A DNA stretch of 12,061 bases. Source: Aquimarina sp. Lineage in GTDB: Bacteria; Bacteroidota; Bacteroidia; Flavobacteriales; Flavobacteriaceae. Of this stretch, positions 5,523 through 12,061 are shown piece by piece. How positions within the stretch are numbered: position 1 is the first letter of the stretch; each line of letters opens with the position of its first letter. A program made the translations under genes and the position numbers. The notes under the pieces were generated by a model, which saw only the letters and a list, made by a program, of their open reading frames with translations, was not told the DNA's origin and did no database searches. Location: contig JAHDEF010000001.1 of NCBI GenBank assembly GCA_020628975.1, positions 1 to 12,061 of the forward strand, written 5' to 3'.

Positions 5523-8303
5523 ATGAAATATTCAATCAAAAGGTTACTAGCCGTTTTAGGTATAGTCCTTACAGGGAGTCTAATGAATGCCCAAGTAGAA
5601 GTCGATGTCAATTTCGATTTACGACACGTCGTAGGAGGAGAAGATAATTTTGACAGAGAAAAATTCATAACACTTCACGCAGGTGCGACAGAGAATGATT
5701 ACAATGTCGAGCTACCAAAATTAGACAGTTTATTAGTGCTTTATGGAGCCAATTATGGTAGAGAAACAGGAAGGATGCGTTTTCTTTCTAGCCAAGTTAC
5801 CGAAGATCCAAATAGGCCAGGATTTGCCGATCCAGCAAGTATTACAGCTAGAGGGAATCAGTTAAATACAAATTATAGTCTTTTTCAAACAGGAAAACAC
5901 AGTACCCAGAATCGTGGACGCCTTATTACAGCAGCACAGGATAGACCTTTTTTTCCTGACGGTACATTGACCGATTCGGGAAACTTTGCTTTTTCTACTG
6001 CTAATGGACCAGCCGATGATGATTTTGGAACAGCTACAGGTGAGTTTATGGGAATATTTGTTAGAGATGCTTATGGAGATGATCCAAATTCAGGATTAGA
6101 TGGACCACCAAGACCAACTTGGGTGGAAGCGATCAATGAGCCTTTCTTTCCGTTATTTGATTTTACAAATGATACTCCAGCAACTGTTGATGAGATTTTC
6201 GAATTTCATAGAAGTGTAGCTCGTGAAGTAAGAAGATTTAATCCAGACGTTTTAGTAGGAGGTTTTACCAATGCATTTCCCGATTTGCAATTTTTTGGTG
6301 GTAGAGGAGAAAATCAGCAAATCTTTGGACAATGGGAGCAGCGTTGGGAAGAGTTTATTGACACCACGGGTGACGATATGGATTTCTATTCGGTTCACTT
6401 ATACGATTTTCCTAGTATAGGAGGAGGTTTAGAAATACTTCGTAAAGGAGGGAATATAGAAGCCGTATTGGATATGATTGAACACTACAATACCATTAGG
6501 TGGGGTAGTGTAAAACCGTGGGTTATCTCGGAGTATGGGTCTCAATTAAATGATTTTTTTAGACAGAATTGGACTCCCGGGAGAGATTGGTTTATTCTAA
6601 GAGCCTTTTCTTCTATGATGATGCAATTTATGGAACGCCCTGATGTAATAGATGTCACGATTCCTTTTGTATTAACACGTGCTGAGTTTTTACACGGTGG
6701 TGCTGCAAATCAAGGATATGTATATCCTTGGCGTATGATGAGAAGGGCAGAAGAATTACCATTGATAGGCCCGTTAACTCAAGCAAATCTATACCCACCA
6801 TTTCCTAATTTTACCGCACCTGCAGATCAAGAATATGCATTTACCGATATCATTAAATTTTATGAACTTTGGGCAGATGTAAATGGAACTCGAGTAGATA
6901 CGAAATCGACAGACTTAGATATCATGGTTGACGCTTATGTAGATACTGCTAATAATAAAGCGCATCTAATTTTAAATAGTCTTGATGAAACAGACTTATT
7001 GATCAATTTGAATCAAGTAGGTCTTGACCCATCTAATGTATCAGGGGGTGAGATATTGCACTTATTTTTAGGCAATGATGGAAATCCTACCCTTACTAGA
7101 GATCCATTTACAACACTTCCTGAAACGGTTACTTTAGCAGAAGAAGGTACCATGATTATAGAGTATAATCTTAATAATACTCCTGTGGTTGACGGTACTT
7201 CCGAAGAGCGAAAAATTTATGCATTATCGGCGAATCCAAGCCTTCCTGTAGAGCAACAAGGAGATGTTTTCCCTAGGAATATTCAAGCAAATCAACCTAT
7301 CTCATTTACAATCCCAGGGGTTACTTTGGGTGATAATGGAGAAGCGGTATTACGCTTGGGTGTTGGAAGGCAGATTAATACACCACTTATTCCAACAGTA
7401 ACGGTAAATGGTTCAGCTATTCAAGTCCCTACGGATTATAGAGGAGATAATCAGTCAGATAGAGCTTCTAGAGGAAATGGGCAAAATATCTTTTTTGGAA
7501 TGTTAGAAGCGGAGGTCCCTTATGATCTTTTAGTTGCTGGAGATAATACGATAGTAGTTACATTCCCTGATAATGGAGGAGCGGTAAGTAGTTGTGCATT
7601 ACAAACATTTGAGTTTTCAAGACCTGTTGAACGAACCGAAGGGGGTAACAGAACACGTGCGATAACTTTTGATAATAGAACCGATTTTATTGAAGAAGGA
7701 GATATAGATCCTACTGTTGAGATTAATCAGGCTTTAGATATTACAGTAACTTATAGCACTGGTGCTGTATCAGGCGTAGAAGAAGATCTATTTTTTGTAG
7801 CAACATTTTTAAGGCTAGTTGATAATAATGGGGCAACGGTTAGAGATACAGCTTTTACGACGTCTGTGCCTGGTTCAGCAGCCAACTTTGATACTGCTAA
7901 CTATCAATATACGATTCCCGAACAATTTCAAGACGGAAGTCCTGTGTTGCCTTCATCTCAATTAACCAATGGCCAGAGTTATGTTTTAGTGATTTTTATG
8001 TCTGTGGATGATAATGGAGGTTTTGTAAATGCAAATGCACCAATAAATATTGTACCTCAAGAGGCATTATCTATTGATAGCTTTGATGATAGTGAAAATG
8101 CAATTGCAGTTGTATATCCAAACCCAGCAAGTTCTAATGTGACCATAGGTAATGCCATTTTTAATTCATGGAATCTTTACGATCTTTCTGGTAAAAAAGT
8201 CATGCAAGGAAATGAAACGAGTTTTTCTGTAGCATCACTTAATACAGGGATTTATTATCTAGTGCTTGATAATAAATCAGTATTGAAGGTGGTAAAAGAG
8301 TAA
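5523..8303 (+). CDS. Secreted GH86-like beta-agarase/beta-porphyranase with T9SS type A sorting domain
   Basis: This is predicted to be an extracellular endo-hydrolase of red-algal galactans. A signal peptide (about 1-23, ending LMNAQ) precedes a region resembling the GH86 (beta/alpha)8 catalytic domain to about residue 440. It opens with a conserved GGEDNFDREKFITLHAG segment (38-54). AINEP (203-207) supplies the probable acid/base E206, SVHLYD (290-295) includes H292, and VISEYG (334-339) supplies the probable nucleophile E337. The ~130-residue spacing fits clan GH-A retaining enzymes. Beta-rich accessory modules follow at about 450-700. A separate beta-sandwich-like stretch lies at about 705-855, which I cannot assign. 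The end (863-926), starting VVYPNPAS and ending LKVVKE, is a T9SS type A sorting domain, implying export across the outer membrane. An in-frame TAA lies 18 bases upstream of the ATG. No PUL partners flank it. Agar and porphyran cannot be distinguished by reading alone. Confidence 0.83.
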   Translation: MKYSIKRLLAVLGIVLTGSLMNAQVEVDVNFDLRHVVGGEDNFDREKFITLHAGATENDYNVELPKLDSLLVLYGANYGRETGRMRFLSSQVTEDPNRPGFADPASITARGNQLNTNYSLFQTGKHSTQNRGRLITAAQDRPFFPDGTLTDSGNFAFSTANGPADDDFGTATGEFMGIFVRDAYGDDPNSGLDGPPRPTWVEAINEPFFPLFDFTNDTPATVDEIFEFHRSVAREVRRFNPDVLVGGFTNAFPDLQFFGGRGENQQIFGQWEQRWEEFIDTTGDDMDFYSVHLYDFPSIGGGLEILRKGGNIEAVLDMIEHYNTIRWGSVKPWVISEYGSQLNDFFRQNWTPGRDWFILRAFSSMMMQFMERPDVIDVTIPFVLTRAEFLHGGAANQGYVYPWRMMRRAEELPLIGPLTQANLYPPFPNFTAPADQEYAFTDIIKFYELWADVNGTRVDTKSTDLDIMVDAYVDTANNKAHLILNSLDETDLLINLNQVGLDPSNVSGGEILHLFLGNDGNPTLTRDPFTTLPETVTLAEEGTMIIEYNLNNTPVVDGTSEERKIYALSANPSLPVEQQGDVFPRNIQANQPISFTIPGVTLGDNGEAVLRLGVGRQINTPLIPTVTVNGSAIQVPTDYRGDNQSDRASRGNGQNIFFGMLEAEVPYDLLVAGDNTIVVTFPDNGGAVSSCALQTFEFSRPVERTEGGNRTRAITFDNRTDFIEEGDIDPTVEINQALDITVTYSTGAVSGVEEDLFFVATFLRLVDNNGATVRDTAFTTSVPGSAANFDTANYQYTIPEQFQDGSPVLPSSQLTNGQSYVLVIFMSVDDNGGFVNANAPINIVPQEALSIDSFDDSENAIAVVYPNPASSNVTIGNAIFNSWNLYDLSGKKVMQGNETSFSVASLNTGIYYLVLDNKSVLKVVKE

Positions 8304-8320
8304 TTTTAGAGATTAATCAT

Positions 8321-8368
8321 AAAAAATGCCCACTTAGAAATATTTCTAAGTGGGCATTTATATTTTTT
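8321..8368. terminator. Bidirectional intrinsic terminator between the GH86 gene and purD
   Basis: Bases 8324-8341 and 8342-8359 are exact reverse complements, forming a 36-bp perfect palindrome centred at 8341/8342. On the + strand the stem is followed by a T-rich run to 8368. On the - strand it is followed by six T (the A-run at 8321-8326 on the + strand). It lies between two converging genes, 18 bases after the GH86 stop, and can end both transcripts. Confidence 0.92.
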
Positions 8369-8423
8369 CAATTGTGTTTAGTTACTTCAAACTAAATTTT
8401 GAAAGTTTTTTCACAGTGTAAGA

Positions 8424-9695
8424 TTAAAGATCAAAACCAAGATCGGTTCTAAAGTACATGTCTTTAAACTTAATTTTTTCAATGTTTTTATATGATATTT
8501 TTAAAGCTTCATCAAAGTTCTCACCAAAAGAAGTAACGGTTAATACACGTCCTCCATTGGTAACGATATTACCATCTTTTAATGTAGTTCCTGCTTGAAA
8601 AACGATTGAACTTTCGACAGTTTCAATACCTGTAATGATATCTCCTTTATCATATGCCTCTGGGTAACCACCAGCAACGGTCATTACAGTTACAGCGGTT
8701 CTAGGATCAAGATCTAGTTTAACTTCATTTAAAGTTTGGTTTCCAACATGTTTAAATAAGTCAACAAGGTCATTTTTTACACGAGGAAGTACAGCTTCTG
8801 TTTCAGGGTCACCCATACGAACATTGTATTCAATGACTTTAGGATCGTCCTCAACTTTAATCAAACCAATAAAAATAAATCCTTTATAGTCAATATTATC
8901 TTTACTTAAACCGTTTACAGTAGGCTTTACAATTTGATTTTCAATTTTTTCCATGAAGGCCTTATCAGCAAATGGCACTGGAGAGATCGCTCCCATACCT
9001 CCTGTGTTTAGTCCTGTATCGCCTTCTCCTATGCGTTTGTAATCTTTTGCTGTTGGTAACGTGATATAGTTTTTTCCATCAGTAAGCACAAATACACTAA
9101 GCTCGATACCATCAAGAAACTCTTCAATCACAACTTTGGCACTTGCTTCACCAAATTTTTGATTAGCAAGCATATCTTCTAATTCTTGTTTAGCTTCTTC
9201 AAGATCATTTAGAATCAAAACTCCTTTACCAGCAGCTAAACCATCAGCTTTTAATACATAAGGAGCATTCAACGTTTCTAAAAATGCTTTTCCTTTTTCT
9301 AAAGTATCAGAAGTAAAACTTTCATAGGCAGCTGTTGGAATGCTATGTTTCACCATAAATTCTTTAGCATATTCTTTACTTCCTTCAAGCGTAGCGCCTT
9401 CTTGTGAAGGACCAATAACTGTTATTTCTTTAAGATGCACATCTTTTTTGAAAAAGTCACTAATTCCAGCCACTAATGGAACCTCTGGGCCCACGACAAC
9501 CATAGTAATATTTTCTGCAAGAACAAGTTCTTTGATTTTCTCAAAATCGGTAACCTCAATGTCTACATTAGTTGCAATGGCTGCAGTACCTGCATTACCA
9601 GGTGCAACAAATAAGTTACCGCACTGTTTACTTTCAACTAGTTTGTAAGCAAATGTGTGCTCTCTTCCTCCCGAACCTACTATTAAAATATTCAT
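8424..9695 (-). CDS. purD: Phosphoribosylamine-glycine ligase (GAR synthetase)
   Basis: This cytoplasmic ATP-grasp enzyme catalyses the second step of de novo purine synthesis: 5-phosphoribosylamine plus glycine plus ATP gives glycinamide ribonucleotide. The 423 residues show every family landmark. The N-domain has VGSGGREH (6-13) and VGPEVPLVAGI (68-78). The ATP-grasp part has VLKADGLAAGKGV (147-159), NTGGMGAISP (230-239) and EYNVRMGDPETEAVLPR (289-305), which includes metal-binding acidic residues. The C-terminal domain has VMTVAGGYP. It is full length and stands alone rather than fused to purM/purN. The start is supported by an upstream in-frame TAA and by a -7-like promoter box about 27 bases upstream. 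It ends in the shared bidirectional terminator. No PurR box or riboswitch is recognised in its short leader. Confidence 0.97.
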   Translation of the reverse strand: MNILIVGSGGREHTFAYKLVESKQCGNLFVAPGNAGTAAIATNVDIEVTDFEKIKELVLAENITMVVVGPEVPLVAGISDFFKKDVHLKEITVIGPSQEGATLEGSKEYAKEFMVKHSIPTAAYESFTSDTLEKGKAFLETLNAPYVLKADGLAAGKGVLILNDLEEAKQELEDMLANQKFGEASAKVVIEEFLDGIELSVFVLTDGKNYITLPTAKDYKRIGEGDTGLNTGGMGAISPVPFADKAFMEKIENQIVKPTVNGLSKDNIDYKGFIFIGLIKVEDDPKVIEYNVRMGDPETEAVLPRVKNDLVDLFKHVGNQTLNEVKLDLDPRTAVTVMTVAGGYPEAYDKGDIITGIETVESSIVFQAGTTLKDGNIVTNGGRVLTVTSFGENFDEALKISYKNIEKIKFKDMYFRTDLGFDL

Positions 9696-9721
9696 GGTCT
9701 GTTGTTCAAAAATTTAGACTG

Positions 9722-9729
9722 CAAAAATA
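9722..9729 (-). promoter_or_regulatory. Predicted -7 box of the purD promoter
   Basis: On the - strand this reads TATTTTTG, a full match to TAnnTTTG. It would place the transcription start around 9715 and leave a leader of about 20 bases before the purD ATG at 9695. No clear TTG -33 element lies at the expected distance; that position is occupied by an AT-rich direct repeat. The call rests on the -7 box and its location. Confidence 0.5.
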
Positions 9730-9734
9730 GTGAT

Positions 9735-9760
9735 ATTGATAATTTACTATTGATAATTTA
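9735..9760. repeat. Two direct copies of a 12-bp AT-rich motif upstream of purD
   Basis: ATTGATAATTTA occurs at 9735-9746 and again at 9749-9760, identical, with a 14-bp period. The repeats cover the place where the -33 element of the purD promoter would lie. They could be binding sites for a regulator or a simple slippage repeat in AT-rich DNA. Confidence 0.45.
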
Positions 9761-9829
9761 ATATTTATTATTCGGTAGTTTAGGAAAGAGTTTTAAATGA
9801 ATAATAAATAGACAATTGAAATTCATCAA

Positions 9830-11185
9830 TTAATAGGCTTTTTCTTGTCCTTTAAATAGAAGAATAAAGGTGTCGAAAATGATTTTAAAGTCCATTAATA
9901 GACTCCAGTTTTCAATATAAAAAACATCATGGCGAACACGCCCAATAATATCAGCATCTGATTGGACCTCACCACGATATCCTCTTACTTGAGCTAAGCC
10001 AGTAATACCTGGGCGAACAGAGTGCCTAAATACAAATTGAAATTTATCTATTTTTTTAGCATACGCATTAGTATATCTTGGAATATGTGGTCTAGGACCT
10101 ACAATACTCATGTCACCAAGTAAAACATTTACAAACTGTGGTAGTTCATCAATACTTGTTTTTCTTAAAAAACGACCTATTTTGGTAACGCGGTTATCTT
10201 CTTTAGAAACGTGAAGTTTATCATTTGAAGGCTGCACTTTTAAGGACCTGAATTTATAACACCAGAATTCTCCGTAATTCACTCCATTTCTTTTGTGGAC
10301 AAAAAACAGCGGTCCTTTTGATTCTAATTTTATAATGATAAACAAAATAGGAGTTAACCAAGATAAAATACCGACTATTACCAATAAAGCAAAAACAATA
10401 TCGATAAGTCTCTTTAAAATAATATTAGCCTGAAAATGTAAAGGCATTTTAGGCACAGATAATACGGGTATGTAATCGTAATAATCCGTTTGTAAATGTG
10501 TTACAGGGATGCGTTCTACATCAGGTACAAACTTTAATACAATACCGTTGCTTTCACAGTAGTTTACCAAATCGTTTACATTATCATTTCCATTTTCGTT
10601 GACAGCACAGTAAACTTCATCGATTCTATTATTTTTTAAATATTCAAAACCTTTATCTAAATTATCAGGCTGGTCTTCTACAAAAGAGTTACTTATTTGG
10701 TATCCTAAATTTCTTTTTCTACTAAAAAAGTTAATTAATTCTCGCGTTTGTTTACTGTTACCAATTACTAAAACCGTTCTATTATTTCCGTTAAAAAGGA
10801 GTCGATATTTTCGTAACGCAGCATATACTAAAAATTTATTGATAGATATTATCGCCATTGTAACAGTAACAAATTCAACAACTTCCAATGCCGATATTTG
10901 ATCCAACTTAACAATACCTAAATAAGCAAAAACCAATAAAAATATGATTAGCGTTTGCTTTATACAGTAGCCTAAGATTTTTACTATAGTAGTAAAACGG
11001 TATACTTCGTAAAAACGTACAATACTTGCGCCAACTAACCAGCCGCTTATTAAATATCCAAAATATAAATAGCTTGAAGATGCGTGAAGAAAATAATATG
11101 CCCCCAGACATAAGGTAATAAGATCAACCCCGACCATGATGGGCCTTATAAGAAATGAAAATCCTTTTTTGGGTTTTATGGGCAT
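9830..11185 (-). CDS. Polyprenyl-phosphate sugar phosphotransferase (WcaJ/PssY type), exopolysaccharide initiation
   Basis: This membrane enzyme transfers a sugar 1-phosphate from a nucleotide sugar to undecaprenyl phosphate, the first step in building an exopolysaccharide or capsule repeat unit. The 451 residues have the large polyisoprenyl-phosphate hexose-1-phosphate transferase layout. There are four N-terminal membrane helices within about 14-125 and a Rossmann-like soluble domain at about 137-240 beginning TVLVIGNS. A fifth hydrophobic segment at about 262-286 follows KRLIDI. The catalytic domain has YKFRS (310-314), TKIGRFLRKTSIDELPQ (334-350), GDMSIVGPRP (357-366) and RPGITGLAQVRGYRGE (391-406). 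The ATG lies 3 bases after the UXS stop, so the two are co-transcribed and probably coupled. The sugar (glucose, galactose or another) cannot be read from sequence. No strong terminator follows; only a weak AT-rich hairpin is present at about 9813-9830. Confidence 0.93.
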   Translation of the reverse strand: MPIKPKKGFSFLIRPIMVGVDLITLCLGAYYFLHASSSYLYFGYLISGWLVGASIVRFYEVYRFTTIVKILGYCIKQTLIIFLLVFAYLGIVKLDQISALEVVEFVTVTMAIISINKFLVYAALRKYRLLFNGNNRTVLVIGNSKQTRELINFFSRKRNLGYQISNSFVEDQPDNLDKGFEYLKNNRIDEVYCAVNENGNDNVNDLVNYCESNGIVLKFVPDVERIPVTHLQTDYYDYIPVLSVPKMPLHFQANIILKRLIDIVFALLVIVGILSWLTPILFIIIKLESKGPLFFVHKRNGVNYGEFWCYKFRSLKVQPSNDKLHVSKEDNRVTKIGRFLRKTSIDELPQFVNVLLGDMSIVGPRPHIPRYTNAYAKKIDKFQFVFRHSVRPGITGLAQVRGYRGEVQSDADIIGRVRHDVFYIENWSLLMDFKIIFDTFILLFKGQEKAY

Positions 11186-11188
11186 TGA

Positions 11189-12061
11189 CTATTTTTTTAT
11201 AAAGTCGTCGAAATTTTTGTGTTCGACTTTGTACCAATTTTCTTCTGGTAGCGATGCAAAATAGTCAATTGTTTTTTGTAAACCAACAGTTCTCAGTACT
11301 TTCGGTTCCCAGTGTAATAATTTTTTAGCTAAATCGATGTTTGGCCTACGTTTCAACGGGTCATCTTTAGGTAAACCTTCGAAAACGATTTCTTGATTTG
11401 AGCCTGTTAGTGCCAAAATTTCTTTGGCAAAATCTAGAATGCTAATTTCGGAAGGATTTCCAATATTCACGGGTTGGCTGTAATTAGAGTGTAAAAGTCT
11501 ATAAATACCTTCAACTTGATCGGTGATGTAACAAAATGAACGAGTTTGTGATCCATCACCAAAAACAGTTAAATTTTCATTTCGTAAACATTGACCGATA
11601 AAGGCTGGTATCACACGGCCATCGTTCATGCGCATTCGTGGGCCGTAAGTATTAAAAATTCTAACGATTCGAATGGGTAAGTCGTGAAAAGTATGATAAG
11701 CCATGGTCATAGCTTCTTGAAAACGTTTGGCTTCATCATAAACACCACGAGGTCCTACAGAATTTACATTACCATAATAATCTTCACTTTGCGGGTGCAC
11801 CAAAGGGTCTCCATAAACTTCGCTAGTAGAAGCTATAAGCATTATTGCTCGTTTGGCTAAGGCCAAACCTAAGCAGTTATGGGTGCCTAGTGATCCCACT
11901 TTTAATGTTTGAATAGGAATTTTTAGATAATCTATAGGGCTTGCAGGTGAAGCAAAATGTAAAATATAATCTAAATGCCCTTTAATTTCAATATGTTCGG
12001 TAACATCGTGTTCTATAAATTCAAAATTAGAGTTATCAGATAAGTGCGAAAGGTTGTCCTT
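11189..12061 (-). CDS. UDP-glucuronate decarboxylase (UDP-xylose synthase), partial: 5' end beyond the window
   Basis: This extended SDR enzyme uses NAD to convert UDP-glucuronate to UDP-xylose through a 4-keto intermediate. The frame runs open to the last base, so at least 291 codons including the stop are visible. The start and the N-terminal GxxGFxG NAD site (perhaps 30 residues) are missing. Numbering the visible protein from 12061, the landmarks are FEFIEHDVT (13-21), HFASPASPIDYLKIPIQTLK (35-54) and ASTSEVYGDP (77-86). They continue with NSVGPRGVYDEAKRF, carrying the catalytic Y108 and K112, and RIVRIFNTYGPRM. The ASPASPIDYL and GPRGVYDEAKR segments are typical of UXS rather than generic epimerases. 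A GTG at 11897-11899 sits inside the conserved LKVGSLGTHN segment and is not the start. It is coupled to the sugar transferase 3 bases downstream, pointing to xylose-containing or xylose-derived surface polysaccharide. Confidence 0.92.
   Translation of the reverse strand, partial: KDNLSHLSDNSNFEFIEHDVTEHIEIKGHLDYILHFASPASPIDYLKIPIQTLKVGSLGTHNCLGLALAKRAIMLIASTSEVYGDPLVHPQSEDYYGNVNSVGPRGVYDEAKRFQEAMTMAYHTFHDLPIRIVRIFNTYGPRMRMNDGRVIPAFIGQCLRNENLTVFGDGSQTRSFCYITDQVEGIYRLLHSNYSQPVNIGNPSEISILDFAKEILALTGSNQEIVFEGLPKDDPLKRRPNIDLAKKLLHWEPKVLRTVGLQKTIDYFASLPEENWYKVEHKNFDDFIKK

Noticed and set aside
5303..5668. 121-codon open frame on the - strand across the trpS-GH86 intergenic region
   Set aside because: It is antisense to trpS, its terminator and the GH86 signal peptide, with no recognisable protein features.
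9340..9648. 102-codon open frame on the + strand inside purD
   Set aside because: It is antisense to the conserved N-domain of purD and has no independent support.
9813..9830. Possible terminator after the sugar transferase gene
   Set aside because: The arms AATTGA/TCAATT on the - strand are short and AT-only, and no run of T follows. It is too weak to call.
11189..11899. Starting the UDP-glucuronate decarboxylase at the GTG at 11897-11899
   Set aside because: The frame stays open to 12061 and the upstream 54 codons carry conserved family sequence (HDVT, ASPASPIDYL). The GTG is an internal valine, so the gene is annotated as partial to the window edge.
1..12061. CRISPR array, toxin-antitoxin pair, phage or intact transposase
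   Set aside because: No regularly spaced repeats, transposase motifs, phage genes or paired small toxin/antitoxin frames were seen. Nearly all sequence is accounted for by recognisable genes.

Overview
The window looks like chromosomal DNA from a marine member of the Flavobacteriaceae (Bacteroidota). The evidence is AT-rich DNA, A-rich leaders in place of strong Shine-Dalgarno sites, TAnnTTTG-type -7 promoter boxes, the ftsX / DUF3098 / uppP / truB gene order, and a type IX secretion sorting domain on a secreted polysaccharide hydrolase. The genus cannot be fixed from the sequence alone.

Layout. (1) Positions 4-3408, + strand: an envelope and housekeeping cluster. It holds ftsX (divisome and peptidoglycan hydrolase regulation), a small uncharacterised membrane-anchored protein, a DUF3098 protein and uppP (undecaprenyl carrier recycling), all tightly packed. 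A 383-bp gap follows, then truB (tRNA pseudouridine 55). The gap is not empty: it carries a decayed second copy of the 3' end of uppP and a compact hairpin. (2) Positions 3392-4126, - strand: a PlsC-type acyltransferase that converges on truB and overlaps its 3' end by 17 bp. (3) Positions 4385-5356, +: trpS, with a recognisable Bacteroidota promoter and a strong terminator. (4) Positions 5523-8303, +: a large secreted enzyme resembling GH86 beta-agarase/beta-porphyranase with a T9SS tail. It stands alone between terminators, with no SusC/SusD, sulfatase or other polysaccharide-utilisation genes nearby. (5) Positions 8424-9695, -: purD, sharing a perfectly palindromic bidirectional terminator with the GH86 gene. 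(6) Positions 9830-12061, -: the distal end of an exopolysaccharide/capsule operon. It consists of a UDP-glucuronate decarboxylase whose 5' end lies outside the window and, 3 bp downstream, a WcaJ-type polyprenyl-phosphate sugar transferase.

How the genes fit together. uppP regenerates undecaprenyl phosphate, the carrier that the WcaJ-like enzyme loads with a sugar phosphate. The UXS protein makes UDP-xylose for that kind of polymer, and ftsX acts on the wall built with the same carrier. truB, trpS, purD and plsC are core metabolism. The GH86 enzyme is the ecological accessory gene, pointing to use of red-algal galactans (agar or porphyran).

I see no CRISPR array, rRNA or tRNA gene, intact insertion sequence or defence system. 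The points most worth a second look are the uppP pseudogene fragment, the orphan GH86 gene with an unassigned C-terminal module, and the uncharacterised protein embedded in the ftsX-uppP cluster.
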